DNA of 64,000 nucleotides. Origin: Rhinopomastus cyanomelas. Taxonomy: Eukaryota; Chordata; Aves; Bucerotiformes; Rhinopomastidae. Position 1 is the stretch's first letter. Each line of letters opens with the position of its first letter. This document shows positions 39,001 through 54,000 of the stretch, in pieces. The position numbers and the translations under genes were made by a program. Below the pieces are notes generated by a model. It did no database searches and was not told where the DNA came from. It worked only from the letters and a program-made list of their open reading frames with translations. The stretch lies in the NCBI GenBank assembly GCA_013400115.1, contig VXBP01000349.1:248001-312000 (forward strand), written 5' to 3'.

Positions 39001-42000
39001 CAGACAAATCCATCTCACTTTTGACTTTACCTGTGAATAAAAAGCTTTATAAATCTTTGTTCTGGGGAGAAGTGCAATCATCAAAACGTTGTCCCGAGTA
39101 TGGAATTCAATTGGTAGATGAGCAAGGAAGGAACTTTTGACATCTATAAAGAGAGCAGCAACAATACTGGTTGAATCCTAGAAAAGAAGGAAATAAGACA
39201 AGTTATAATTAAGTTAATGAAAGGAAAAAAAATGCTTAACACACCAAATAGCCAATATGAGAACCACTCTGGTTATAACTAGGCACACAAAGACCTGAAC
39301 TTTCATTAGCTTGTTTGTCTTCACCAAGGAGAAGCTGAAGACCTCAAGTCTGGTCTCCCTCAGAAGCACTGACACTCAGGCTGTCCAATTTTTGTTCTAA
39401 TGAAGCAACACTGACTGTTCACTTTCTGGTGTTCCGGTTGGGCACTTATGTGCAATGTTTCAGCATCCTGCAGTGTTTTACACTCAAATTTTGAGTTTCA
39501 GCACTTTTCACACCACTGTATAAGAAAAACAGTCCAATTCAGCAGCGTGAAACAGCCCTGGAAAATGGGGATTCTATTACTTAGGGTTCAAACCAAAAAC
39601 TGAGGAGCATCCACCTCCCTTTCAACAGAAGTGACAATGAATTCTACTTACAGATTACACAGAAGAGCAAGCTCAGGTTGAGGGACACTTAGATAGGGAT
39701 CAGTATCAATTCAGAGGCATCTGCAAGCAGAATTCTCTCCCTTTTATAATTAATCCCTCAGTCAGCAAAAGCAATCCTCTCAAAGTCACTGAGGGTACTG
39801 AAGAGCACACAAAAATGTTGTCTCCTAAGGGACAACTTCTCTTAAGAGAAAATGGCTTTTGGAACATGGTGCACAGACCCCAGATTCTTTTCAGATAATT
39901 TACAGATTTCATGAGAAGTGACTAAAAGGCCAACTCAAACACACCGCAATCTGCATCTGAAGTGTCCAACAGAACTTGCTGCTTCTGCTGGAAAATATTT
40001 AGGGTTCCACAAATTGGAAAAAGCTGAAAAGCAGCAGCAACAATTCCCACAGACATTAGGCTAAAAGAACCCAGTTCAAAGTTTTAAAAGATGTTAATTT
40101 ACGTTGTGAAATCTAAGAATGACTTCGTAATGTTTTGTTCACTGGATTCAAGGCCAAAAGGAAAGTTGGAGTCAGGTACTTACAAGCTTCAATACTTAGT
40201 CTTAAAAAGAATCACAGAATCATTCTGGTTGGAAAAGACCTTTAACATCATTGAATCCAACCATTAACCCAACTGTCCCAAGGCCACCACTAACTCACAT
40301 CCCTAAGCTCCAGATCTATATGAAACACGTTCAGAGAGGGCGATTCAACCCACTTGCCCAGGATTGTTCAAAGCCCTCCAGCACTCCACCACTGCGCTGG
40401 GCAGCCTGTTCAAATGTTTGATAACCTTTTTGGTGAAGAAATAGTTCCTAACATCCAGCCTAAACCTCTCCTGGTGCACCCTGAAGCAATTTTTCTAGTC
40501 TTATCACTTGCCACCAAAAATAAGAGATTGACTCCCACCTTGCTTGAACCTCCTGAACTTCAGGGCCTCGTGGAGAGCAAGAAAGTCTGCCCTGAGCCTC
40601 CTTCTCTCCAGTAAACCCCTTCAGCTCTCCCAGCTAGTCCACAAAGCACTTCTGCTTTAGACCTTTCATGAGCCTTGTTGCCTTTCTCTGGCCATGCTCC
40701 AACACTTCATTGTCCTCCTTATTGCAGTGAGGAGCCCAAAACTGAAGTCTTTGTACGTCTTTTAATCCTAGCATTACATGATCCTTTCTTTTCCATCAAT
40801 ATTGCTGTTGCAATGACTTTAGGAAAAAAGAATACTAACAATTACCCCCTTCTCTTGTCACTTCTTAACGTTTTAAGCTCTCCACCCTTGTATTATGCCA
40901 AGTCAGTGGAACAATAAAATCCTGTCAAGGTTTAGCTTTACACAAAAATCTGGCGCCACTTCAACATTTTTTAGCCAGGTCCCATAAATAGCTGGTTTTA
41001 TGAAAGTGAGTGTCTTGAACCAAACAATAGAAGGAAGGTCAGTGCTAAAATAGCTGCTTAAACTACGGAGGGGCAATCAATACGATGTACGAGAAAGGCA
41101 GCTAAGGTAAGATTCTCTCCACTGCTGTGTTTTCATCTCAATTGAATCACACACTTTTATTGTATTTTACTGGTTTCCTCCGTTCTGTGATGGAATCAAA
41201 GCAGCACAATGCTCTTGTGGAGGTCACTAAAAAAAACAGACGGTAATACTGTACTGAGGAAAATAGAAATGAAAGGAAACAGATTATTTTCTTTGCTTTC
41301 AGTGCTTAGGAAACAATAACCCGTGAAAATAACCTCTTTTCCATTCTGAAAAAGTGATAGTTAACCCAGCACGTCTGTTTGAAGAGGGAAAAAATGCCAA
41401 CAAAATGCTGAGCTGCCACCTTCTCTGCTCCCACTGAGCCATAAGACCAAACCACTAATAGCAGCCAGTTGGCCAAGTGAAGTGATTTAAGCTGATCACA
41501 GAAATGGCAAAAGAGTCTAACATTGTGTCTTCTACTGTAATTACTTAGACCATGTGTAATTGCACATAACATGCCTTTCCTTCTTCTCGGCTTGGGAAAC
41601 ACAAACCAGTCATTGTCTTCACCCTGTCACCTCAGCAACAGGAGGCAGACACTGCTCGTGACCCCTCTGAAGATAAGCAGAGCACTGCCACCAGCAGCTG
41701 ACTGAAGGTTAAATACAATTGATTAAGAAGCAGCCTTTTGCCCTCCAGTGCACCACAGGACTTCATAACGCCTTGAATTTTAATCTGTCTATCACTTCAG
41801 TCTGCTGCTAAATGTCCACGTGCCTGTTGAAGCCTCCTACTAGTATCCTAGAGAAGAACTGATGAAAAATGGATTACAAGACTATTGAAGTTGGAGCAAA
41901 CGCAATACTCACCCCATCATAGAGCAAAATGGAATTCATGTGGCTCTTGGAAATGGAAATACTGCCATGGTGGGGATCGGAAAAGAGAATGCCATCTGAG

Positions 42001-45000
42001 AAGAAGTATACTTTGCCTAGAATTTGAAAGAAGAAAGGAAGCTGTTAGTTATATCCCAGTGCTTCAGCATCATGTGATGATGAACGACTCTTCTTCCCAA
42101 TGAAGAAATCTGTTCTTGCAGAATTCTGAGGGACACTGTTGCTCGGGTAACAGTTTCCCTGGAAGGTAACAAAGTCCTGACAGCCAAGAGAGTCATGGCA
42201 TTCATTCATCCCATGGTTTTCTTGCCATCTGACATACACTTCAGTTCTTAACAAGCCTGAAAGGCCAGGGAAAGCAACTAGAAAATGAGAAACTGCAGAG
42301 TCTAGTTGCAGACCTGTAGACAGTGTTGTTTGCCCAGGGTCAATACTGTATCCAGTCCCAGTCAACATATTCATCAATGACCAGGATGAAGACCCATGTG
42401 ACCTGGACAGGATGGAGAGTCGGGCTGAGAAGAACCAAACGAAGTTAAACAGGAGCTTGTGCTCCTTGGGAGGGACAGCTCTCTGCACCAGTACAGACTG
42501 GCATTGACCTGCTGAGAAGATATTTCATGGAGAAGGAGCTAGGAGCACTGGTGGACAAGTTCTCAATAAGCCAGTAACATGTTCATTAGGCCAAAGCAGC
42601 CAATGGATTCCTGGGGTACATGGAGAAGAGTGTGGCCAGTAGGTCAAGGAAGGTTCTCCTCCAGCATTATTCTGCCCTGTTGAAACATCAGAATCATTAT
42701 GGATTGGAAGGGACCTCAAAAGATCATCTAGTCCAATCCCCCCTGACACAGCAGGATCACCTAAACCAAGTCACACAGGAACACATCCAGGCGGGTCTTA
42801 AACATCTCCAGTGAAGGAGACTCCACAACCACCCTGGGCAGCCTGTTCCAGTGCTCCGCCATCCTCACTAGGAAGAGGTTCCTTCTCATATTTACGTGGA
42901 ACCTCCTATGTTACAGAAACATCTGTATCACTAGGTCCAGTTCTGGGCTGCCCAAGTCAAGAGGAACAAGAAACTACTGCTCTGGAGAGAATCCAAACTT
43001 GCCTAGACACCATTATGGTCAACCCTGCTAGAGCAGGGTGTTGAACTGGATGATCCCCAGATGTCCTTTCTAACCCCTCTAACTTTCTAAGTCCGGGATA
43101 CTGCAGAAGAATAAGGCTGGAGGGTAAAACTGATAAAAATCAAAAATCTCACTGAAACACTAGAAACAGAAATCAGCAAAAATCTCATTTCCAACAGCCA
43201 TAAGCCATGAACAAATGACTAAGCCGGAGCTGTCAGCTGGACTTCTGCCACCAGTGCCAGACCGTGGATTAAAAGAGCCATCCCCTTCTGTACAGAGAAG
43301 CATGTGAGTCAGCAAAAGGGAAAAGTTAAATATTTTCTTTAAAGAAAATTAAAAGAGAGACAAAGAAAAAAAATAATTGCATTAGTCAGAGCTACATTTT
43401 AAAAAAAAAGCAAAGGCAAGCAGCAAAGTAACTAGAACAATCAGTTAAAGATGAAGGAGGCTGAGGGGAGAGCTTACTCCTGTCTACAAGTACCTGAAAT
43501 TCAGGAGGTTGGAAAAAGGTGGGGGTTAGTCTTTCTGCACAAGTAACAAGTGATAAGGCAAAAGGAAATGGCCTGAAGCTGCACCAGGGGAAGTTCAGGT
43601 TGGATATCAGAAATAACTTCTTCATAGAATCACTATGGATTGGAAGGGACCTCGAAAGATCATCTAGTCCAACCCCCCTGACACAGCAGGATCACCTAAA
43701 TCAAGTCACACAGGAACCCATCCAGTCGGGTCTTGAATATCTCCAGTGAGGGAGACTCCACAACCCCCCTGGGCAGCCTGTTCCAGTGCTCTGTCACCCT
43801 CACCGTGAAGTCCCTTCTCAGGTTGTTGTGGAGCCTCCTATGTTCCAGCTTACAACCATTGCCGCTCATCCTATCACTACATGACACTGAGAACCGCCCA
43901 GTTCCATCCTCCTGACACCCACCCCTCAAATATTTATAGACATTAATGCGGTCACCCCTCCTCTCCTCTCCTCCAAGCTAATGAGACCCAGCTCCCTCAG
44001 CCTCTCCTCGTAAGAGAGGTGCTCCACCTCCTTTCATGGGATTGTATGATTCATGGGATCGTACAATCATTCAGGTAGGAAAACACTTTCAAGATCAAAT
44101 CCAACCATTAACCCAACTGCCCCAAGGCCACTGCTAAAGCAGGGCCCTGAGCTCCAGATCTCCACAACTTGGAAGCACATCCAGGGATGGCGATTCAGCC
44201 CCTGCCCTGGGCAGCCTGTTCCAAGGCCTCACAGCTCTTTTCCGGAATAAGTTTTGCCTTGTGTCCAACCTAAACTTCTTCTGTTGCAACTTGTGGTCTG
44301 TTATCTTCTATTATAAATCAGTGCTATGACAACAGACCCTTCTCTGCACAGTGCAATATTACAATATTATGCCCTCACTAGTATCTACTGGTTCAAGGCA
44401 CAGCAAGTCTCAGTATTACAAGGCTGTGGAGGAAGAGAAACCCTCCCAAAGTGTCTTTAGGTGCAATATTGAGATAGTCTTGTTCCCGAGGTTCTTGAAG
44501 GAAAAGGTAGAAGAGGAAGAATGATCTAAGACTATGACTAAGAATCACAGAACAGTTTGGAAGTAACCTCAGAGATCATCTAGTTCTAAACCTGCTGCCA
44601 CCAGACCAGATTACCCAGAGCCCCATCCAACCTGGTCTATCGTGTCAGAAATCAGGAACCTGCAGAATCTTACCAGAACCAAGGTTGAGCAGCTTCCTGT
44701 ATCATGGTGAGCATCAGTGCCAACAAGCAGTGAAGCTCTCAAGTTAAAATGACCAAGGAAGAAACACAGAGTAGCATCTCAGCTCTAGGAGGAGGCTTTA
44801 GTATGAGCCAAGAACACAGGGCTCTACACAAATTTAGAAGCAATTCACTCCCACCCCCCTCCTACATTACGGGTAGAGCATCACATTACCCAAGGGGTAG
44901 ATAATTGACTTCACTTCCTGAGCTGGTAGCCCATGACATTTTGTTTAGGCATCCTGTAATGCCCCATCTTTCCAACCTAATGTTCTCAGAGATACAAAAC

Positions 45001-48000
45001 AAAGGCAGAAAACACTTGGCACATCCTGTAGTAATGACAGAAGCAGCTGGTTTGTGCATGCTTTTGAACATTAACCACGGCAAAACGCCATCTCCCAGCT
45101 CTGCAGAGCCTCACTGTCAATGATACAAGTGAAGTCTGAGTCTCGAGTCTAGGGCTCCGACAGGAATCTTTCTTCAAACAGACAAAACTCTTGTAAAAAG
45201 ACTAGAGGCTGGGGACAAAAAAAGGTATGATACAGAGTTTAACAAGAGAGTTGCAAAGGCAAATGGAAATAAAGCTTGAGCTGATGGTACAGGTAGGCTT
45301 ACCTGAGGTGTGAATCCCAGAAACTGCATCTTTGTTTAAAAAAAACCAGAAAAGCAGACCAACTGTCAGCATTTGATAAAAACAGCCCATGTCTCACCTT
45401 CTGTAGGCAGGGCCTGCGGATTGCTACAATAAATATACGCTCCATCACCTCCAGTGAGTAAAGTGCCCAGAAAGGATTTGTCCTCCTAAACAGGAAAAAC
45501 CAAGAGAGCGGATCAAGGACTATAAACCAGGCAAGAACATTTCCAAAAGAAAAACTAGGTTTTTTGTAAACAGAAGTTTTAGAAGAATCTTATGCTGCAC
45601 TGATAGAAGAGAGCTAGTGAAAGACAATGTGTCAGGCTTGTAATTTTTACAATTACTTCCCCCCTCCCCTTTTCAGTTTTGCCAGCAGCTATTGAGTTAC
45701 GAGCTATTGTCACAACCACAAGGCATTGCTGGGTTTTTTTGGTTTTAGGTTGTCAGTCTGCTGAGCTACAAAATATATTACAGGAAAATAAATCTATTTA
45801 TAATGAAGATTCCTGCCAACCACAAATTAAACCACAAATGTGAAACTCATGTGGTTTAAGATGTTCCCAGATCTCAAATTCTTTTCTTTTTCATAGGGCT
45901 TCAAGTGTTTTCCTTCAGACATTTTGCATGCTAATAAAGTTAAAAGAAAGTTGCCTGTAGAGTGGCATTGAGTTTGGGGGTGTTTTGGAAACTTATGAGC
46001 AACATGGGTAATATAGAGTGAGGCTTCCATGAAATCGTCGCTTTATTAGAGCCCTTGTGGCTCTTGGGCTTTGCCATTTTTTGAAAAAAAGAAAACCTCA
46101 AAACTTTTACACACTACATATTCCTTTTGTAGGTCAAGGTTGGAAAGAGACGGGGTAGAACAGGCAAGTCTCTCAGCAAAGAGCCATCAAGAGGACAAAA
46201 GCCATTTTTGTTTGAATATGGGTTCTTGAAAGTGTTACTCCAAGAGTTTCTGTCAAAATGTTTCTGTTACCTTCAATATCTGCTGTGCCCTTTCAGAAAG
46301 TTTCACGTCACTGTCTTCAACCTGTGGCCAGAAACAGTTTCCATTGGTACAGTTAGTAGGTAAAGTCTTAAGCTGAAACAAAAAGCTTTAAAGCAGATTC
46401 AAGGCAAACAAGAACCTCAGATACAGTCCTAAGTGGTAGAGGGACAGCTTTATGTTCTTCAATCTCATGTTACCATGGGACTGAAACTTTCTTGAAACAC
46501 ATTCAAGGAGATAATCCCCATTAAACTATTTCTAGACTAGAATCAGAATTGTATGGACACACAGCACTGTGTTATTTTCGACCACTGTTAGAGGTTTTCA
46601 GACATGTGGGTTGTCAAGGGGAATAATGCTGTCCAGATTCACAGCACCCACTGGATTACACCTCTAACACAGCATTAGAGGTCAGGAATCAGACCTTTCT
46701 ATTGGGTCAGATGTTTAAGTGATCTGAAGTGCCCCAGAACAAGCAGAACTTTCTGAATTCCGGTTGAAAAATCATGGAGGCCTTTCCACAGTGGAAAACT
46801 GAAGTGGTGAGAATACAATAATTCAAAACTTCTGTTATAAACTGTACCACCAGCCTGTTTCCACTTACTAGGTTTTTACCTCTCATCCAAATTTAAGAAA
46901 TCAGAGTAGTATTAACATACTTAAATATATTTCAGTGTCCAAGTTCCCTGCTTTCTCCTCACACATCCAAACCCTTACACCGAGTTTTCCTATGTGAATA
47001 TGTACCTATAAGAGAAAAAACCAAAAATCAAGCCTGTTGGTGTGTACTCACCAGCCAAGAAGCATGTCTGGGGATAGCCGCAGTCAGGATTACGTGGCTG
47101 GTGTCCGAGTTCATGCTGCCATCTGCAGGGTAGAGCAGGACAGACAATGAAAAGCAGAACAGCTCAGCACCCTGCAGATCTAGACCTGTTCAGGTTGGAA
47201 GGGACTTCAGACCTCTTGACTGCTAAATAAGTCAGTTTTGTGATGTGAAATTATGTAGGAAAGATGTCAATCTCTTCATCACTTTAAACACTTCTTGTTG
47301 TTTTAGTGACTAACAGCAGAGCTGCTCCCAGTCCTCTTGTGCTGTGAAAGTCAGAGAGCTGCTAGGGAATACCAAGGAAAACCTGATTTTATTCTAGTCT
47401 TATTGTATCATGGAAGCACAGAATCATTGAGGTTGCCTAAGTCCCTTAAGATGATTGAGTTCAACCACTAACGCAGTTGTCCCAAGGCCACCACTAATCC
47501 ATGGCCCTAAGCTCCAGATCTCCACTACTTTGAAGCACGTCCAGGGATGGCAATTCAGCCCCTTCCCCAAGGCCTCATGGCCTTTCCAGTAAGTTTTTCC
47601 TAATGTCCAACCTAAACCTTCCCTGGAGCAACTTGAGGCCATTTCCTCATCTCCTGTCACTTGTACCTTGTGAGAAGAGATCAAGCCCCTCACTCGCACC
47701 AACCTCCTTTCAGGTAGTTGCAGACAGCAAGGTCTCCCTTCAGCCTCCTTTTCTCCAGACTAACCAGCTCCAGCTCCCTCAGCCACTTGTCACAAGGATT
47801 CTTCTCCAGACCCTTTATGGACATAGCTGCCCTCCTCTCAACCCACTCGAGCCCCTCAATGTCTTTCTTGTATGGAGGTGCCCAAAACTAAACCTAGGAA
47901 CCTAGTAGTCAAGGTGTGGCCACACCATACTTGCCTCCTTCCCACCAGAAGCGCTTGAATTCTCACGATTAAAAAGCAACAGCCCATCTAGACATAAGGG

Positions 48001-51000
48001 CTAATAAATATTGTTCAGACTGCCTCAATAACTCTATCTTTGTCACTTGTAAACAATCAGGAAAACACGCACAAAATATGGCATATCATGTAAAATTAGC
48101 ACGACAAAGGTGATGGCAGAGAGCTCAAATTTCCACACACAACAGAAAATGCACTGTAAGATTGAAGAGCCATCTCTGGATGCATTTCAAATTCACAATG
48201 CTCTGGAACTTAAGGCCATGGTTTAGTGGTGGCCTTAGGACAGTTGGATTAATGGTTGGACTCTATGATCTTGAAGGTCTTTTTCAACGAGAACAATTCC
48301 ATGATTCTATTAAGTAATTGCAGTAGCAACAACATCCCTTTTACTCTTCCACCACACCAAAGCTAAGAGGGACAACACTGGTATTTGAATTCACATTAGT
48401 TACCTTTTTCTTTGACTTGGATCTGCGATGTCAGAAAGGATTCTGAAAAGACAACCGACCCCAAGTAGCCTCTTCCTGTGAGCAGGTCTGGAATATCAAA
48501 TACCATCATAGATGCCTACAGCAATCAAGTAGTGGAGCAGAGGGGAAAAGAAACAGAACTTGAAGCATTTCCATTGACAAAGCAAGATCTGTGTGTTTTA
48601 AACTTCCTAAAACACTACTCCATCTTATGGTGGAAAGTCTGAGATCTCAGCTCTACATTAAAGTTTTAAATTCCACTGTCTGACTTCACAGAATCACAAA
48701 ACAGGGATTGGAAGGGACCTCAAAAGATCATCTAGTCCAATCCCCCTGACACAGCAGGATCACCTAGACCAAGTCACACAGAACCATGTCCAGGCGGGTT
48801 TTAAATGTCTCCAGAGAAGACGACTCTACAATCTCCCTGGGCAGCCTGTTCCAGTGCTCTGTCACCCTCACTGGGAAGAAGTCCCTTCTCACATTCACGT
48901 GGAACCTCCTGTGTTCCAGCTTACACCCATTGCCCCTTGTCCTATCATTAGATGACCCTGAGAAGAGCCTGGCTCCATTCTCCTGATACCCACCCTTCAC
49001 ATACTTATCAATATCAATGTGGTTACCCCTCAGCCTCCTTTTCTCCAAGCTCAAGGGACCCAGCTCCCTCAGCCTTTCCTCATCAGGGAGATGGCCCACT
49101 CCCTTCATCATCTTTGTTAAACTCAATCTTAATTCAGTTTCAGCATCTGCAATCCATCCCCCATCTCTCCCCTTACATGTCTATTCATATAGATCTCAGT
49201 GTGTCCATAGAAATAAGGTCACTTGAGCTCTGTTTCCTAACGAAAGGTCTAGCTGGGCTATAGGATGGCTTACTTACCGTTTTAATCAAACTCAGGCTAT
49301 CCTCATTATCTAGTGGAGTAATTCTAGAATAATAATGATAATTAGATATTTAAAGGTTAGATCATTGTGAGCAACTTCACAGCAGCCAAAGAAACTATTT
49401 AATTTTGAAATATTTGTGTAGGATATTTCACTATGTCTGAGAATTAAAAAAGCACAAGCTGTTGATATCAACTCAGTGAAAAGGAAACTCTTAATGGGTT
49501 CATTCTGCTTCTACTCATTAACATTTAATACAATTGGTTGTTTTAATTTTCTTTTAATTATTTTTTAGCATTCCACAGAATTACAGACACAGAATCATTA
49601 AACTGTCTCATACATAAACACATTTACAACATCTTGCATTGAATAATTGACTATAGGAAAAAAATTATTGCATTAAACACACTAATTAATACCAAGAAGT
49701 GTAAGACAGCAATACAGACCTTCCATGATTATTCACAGCCTGAATTTGAAAAGCCACCTTGGAGCTGTAGGAAAAGAAAAATTACACCGGTGAAAAACAT
49801 GTTTTATATGTCTTCTACTTGTAAAAAATAAGCAATAATGGATTTGAAGCCAAATAACTGCTGAAGTGACTAAAAAAGTGGGGAAAATGGAATAATTATA
49901 ATGATTTTAGGAGTCTGAACGCTCTATTGAAGTGCTGGAATTTGGCACTCATGCAAATTCCTTTTAAAATTAACATGTTTTCTTCCCTGAAGGGAGCTAA
50001 TACACTGACACAACACATCGATCAAACACGTACCGTAATGCATTTTTAAGTTGTGTTAAATGAAGGGTATCTAACACAGACAGTAGCATCTGCTCTGCTG
50101 CCTCCTTTGCCTGCAAAAAGGAAATTAAGATTAAAACACCTTTTCCCACAACCCCAGTAGCACCCACGAGGCCAACATGAGACCACACACTGGACAAGAA
50201 CACACTGACGCACCAGGCTAAAATTTGGTCCTTCATGTATTTGACTTTTCCTCACTTTTACGTCAGGAAAATTCACAAAAGATGGATAAAACAATTGTAG
50301 AGAGACAAGATGAGACACGCTTGGAAATGTCTTTTTTGGTTTTTTAAGCACAATTCAGAGAGACTGGTTGGAGGCCACAGTATCAACTTAATTCACGATT
50401 ACGGAGTTGGGTGAGACACATTTGTAATTTATTTTCTGTTTTAGGAGGGTTTGCAAGCAAATCCAAATCAACAGGGAGAGCGTAGGGAATCGGTGCTTCA
50501 TTTACCTTGGATTCAGTGGAAGTTTTAGCATAGCACTCAATGCCAGCAAGCACAGCCTCTACAACAGCAGTATATATTTGCGACAACAGCATACTGAAGA
50601 GAGATACAAACACAACATTTACCAGACAAATAGAGAGACTTCGTCCTCCTCTCTTTTCAAAAAGCAGGTTTGATTCTCACTTCCTTACGTGGAAGTGGTC
50701 CTTGTTCAAATAAATATTGAAATAGATTTATGTTTAACCTTTAAGTTTAAAAAAAATAATTGGAGCAAGTAACTGCTTAAATTTCAGGATATCTTGGGGG
50801 GAAAACACAACTGTATCCCTGCTCTCATCAGCCAAGATAAAAATTAACCACTTCTTGTTGACTTTCTCTGCAGTTAAGGATCGGACCCTCACTATCCCAA
50901 ACAAGCGGGACCCTCACTATCCCAAACAGAATAGGATGGACAGTGACTTCCTGGAGTATGTCAAGGAGGAAAAAAAAAAGATAGATATGAAAACAAATCA

Positions 51001-54000
51001 GTCACCACAACCTTCGAGCAGATTTACAATTCAGCTTAGTCCAATTCCTTTGTTAAAAGGGGACAGGAAAACAATTGTATAGACATAAACAGATTAGGTG
51101 AAGCCAGAAGCGATTTACGGCTGCTGACACATTTATAGCTCCAGAAATACCAAAAAAAGCCCCATGTGTGCCCAGCTATTAAACATCAGTCTGTCATCCA
51201 GCTAAACAGAAACTAAAAGTTAAGCAGATCAATAAAGCAGTCCCCCCGCTCCATAATTTTAACTCCTCTATAACTTTTAGTTGAGGGAGGAAAGAGAAGG
51301 TAAAAGCAGGGATGCCATGTGCAAAGAACTCCTGAAGGATGTAAGAAGGCATCTGCAGCTCCCAAACATGGTCTAGCATGGAGTAACCTCAAAATGAGCC
51401 ACTGCTTCTCTTTGCACTTCATCCCAAATAGGGGGAAGACAATTAAAAATTGAACCTTCCTATTACTTTTCTAGGTTTGTTCTACTACTAAATTCACATA
51501 ACTTCTGTTTTTGGTAGAGAAGACATGTATAAATCTCCCTAACTCTGTAACCATTCCCAATCTCACTAAAATTAATGTATATATTTGCAAGAAAATTCCT
51601 CATAGTGAGTTGTTACTAATTATTAATATATAAAGGAATATGCTACAGTTTCCTTACCCTTCATCTAACAGAAATGGTATTTTCCTTTCTAAAAAACACT
51701 AAAGATGCTGAGTTTACCCCAGGGACACTGAAAGTTCCACGGTTTATGCATTTCAGGCCATCTGCACTCTAGGCTGTGGCTCTGCTTCTCTTTAGCTTGG
51801 AGAAAAGGAGACTGAGGGGTGACCTGATTGATGTTGATAAATATGTGAAGGGTGGGTGTCAGGAGGATGGAGACATGCTTTGCTCAGGGACAAACGGGTG
51901 CAAGATGGAACACAGGAGGTTCCATGTAAATATCAGAAGGAACTTCTTCCCAGTGAGGGTGACAGAGCACTGGAAGGGGCTGCCTAGGGAGGTTGTGGAG
52001 TCTCCTTCTCTGGAGATATTTAAAACCCATCTGGATGTGTTCCTGTGCAACTTGGTCCAGATGATCCTGCTGTGGCAGGGGGATTGGACTAGATGATCTT
52101 TTGAGGTCCCTTCCAATCCCTAACGATTCTGTGAAATTTTGACTGACTGGTGCTTAGAAATTATTTTTCCACTGTTTATTTCAGTAGAAGACACTGACAA
52201 ATATAAAGTACCAGTTACAGGACTCGACTGCAAATGAGAAGCTGCTTTTGCTGCTGTTGTTGAAACTAGATTATTTGATCCAGCACAGTGAGAGAAGAAA
52301 AAGATCTTCTCATATCAGCTGTAGTATAAATGAAAAATCTGCTCTTAAGTTAAGGAAGTTAAGTTTTGCCCCTTTGAGATGTCCCTCTGTTACGTGTTTA
52401 ACATTTGAGAAGGGCAGAAGCAAAAGCAGGTTCCTAAAGTGATCCTAACTGGTAAGGAAGGCAAAATCTCTAGGGACAGGTATGGTTTATCAAGAGAGAG
52501 TTCTACTAAAGCAGATGATCTACCGTGTTCCTAAAGCTTGACAGGTATCTACAGCACACAGAGCAGTGGAGATGTCAATGTGGGCAAACAGTCTTATTCA
52601 TCAAAGTGTGCAGATGCTTTATAGCTTATTAAAAAAATGAAAAGTCAGGTGTTAACTTCTATCTGTCCTCTAACAGAGCGACATTTCTCTGCGAGCTTCA
52701 GTGCTCCCTGTTGGTGTTTTCTAATTTTAATAGTAAATCTTTTTACTGTGTTTAGCTCAACAAAACCAGCCTCCAAATGAATTTTTCTTTCTATCTGTGG
52801 AACATACTCTCATTCAGTGACAGTTTCCCCCTCAGTGTATCTGAAGTGCATTTTAAAGTGTTAAATGTTAGTGTTTATGATCTTAAGCAAAACATTATGT
52901 TGCACAAGGTCTGTTACACAAACAATTCCCTCTTTCCTCACTGAAACGCTCAATTTGCCTTTGAAATCCTCTCATGTTCAGGTTGTTCAGCTCAGCAAAC
53001 ACCAACTGCTGACTAAAAGCTGCTCTGACCTACTGCCACAAGGTAGAAGGACTTAGTGAATAATCAAAAGTTGGCAGCTTACACTTGTTCTGCTTGCTTG
53101 TGCGTCTCATTGATGTTTCCTGTATTCAAAACAAAAATGATGAGTTTAAGCACCTTCAGAAGATCACGTCCAACCGTTAACCCAGCACTGCCAGGTCACC
53201 ATTTAATCATGTCTCTAGATTAAATCATGACCTTAGAGTCGCTGTGCCCCATCTCCCAAAGCAGAGTTTTCTCTACCCTTCCAATTGGTCATGATTCAAA
53301 ACTGGGAGGAATGGCTGGAGTACTGGGAGACAACATGTCAGCCATGAGCAAGCAACAGACTGTTGTGGCTAAGATGGCCAGTGGGCTCCTGAGGTGCACT
53401 CAGTGTAGCCAGTAGGTCAGAGAGGTTCTCCTCTTCCCCTCTACTGTGTCCTGGTGAGACTACATCTGAATCATGTATTTGATCCAGTTCTGCACTCCCA
53501 AGTTCAAGAAGTACAAGGCATTACTGGAGAGAGTCCAGTGAAGAGTTATGAGGATGAGGAGGGGACTGGAGCATCTCTGCCAAGGAAAGGCAGAGAGAGA
53601 GCCCTGGGGCTGTTCAGCTGGAGCAGAACAGGCTGAGAAGGATTTGATCAATGCTGAGCTATAGCTAAAGCAGGGGTTGGAGCAGGAGAATGGGGCCAGA
53701 CTCTCCTCAGTGAAGCCCAGTGATAGGACAAGGGGCAACAGGCACAAATTGGAATCTGGAAAGTTCCACCCAAACTTGTTTGCTGTGAGAGTGACTGAGA
53801 CCTGGCTCAGGCTGCCCAGAGAGGTTGTGGAGTCTCCTGCTCTGAAGATATCTCAAATACACCTGGACACCATTCCGGGCAATCTGCTCCGGGTGACCCT
53901 GATGGAGCAGAAGGGCTGGACTGAGCAAACCCCAGAGGTCCCTTGCAACCCCACCGGTCTGGAATTCTGTGAATTATTTTATCAAATCACAATGACCACT

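Noticed and set aside
41306..41602. 98-codon minus-strand ORF between exons 17 and 18.
   Set aside because: No acceptor/donor pair in phase with DNAAF9 and no recognisable family.
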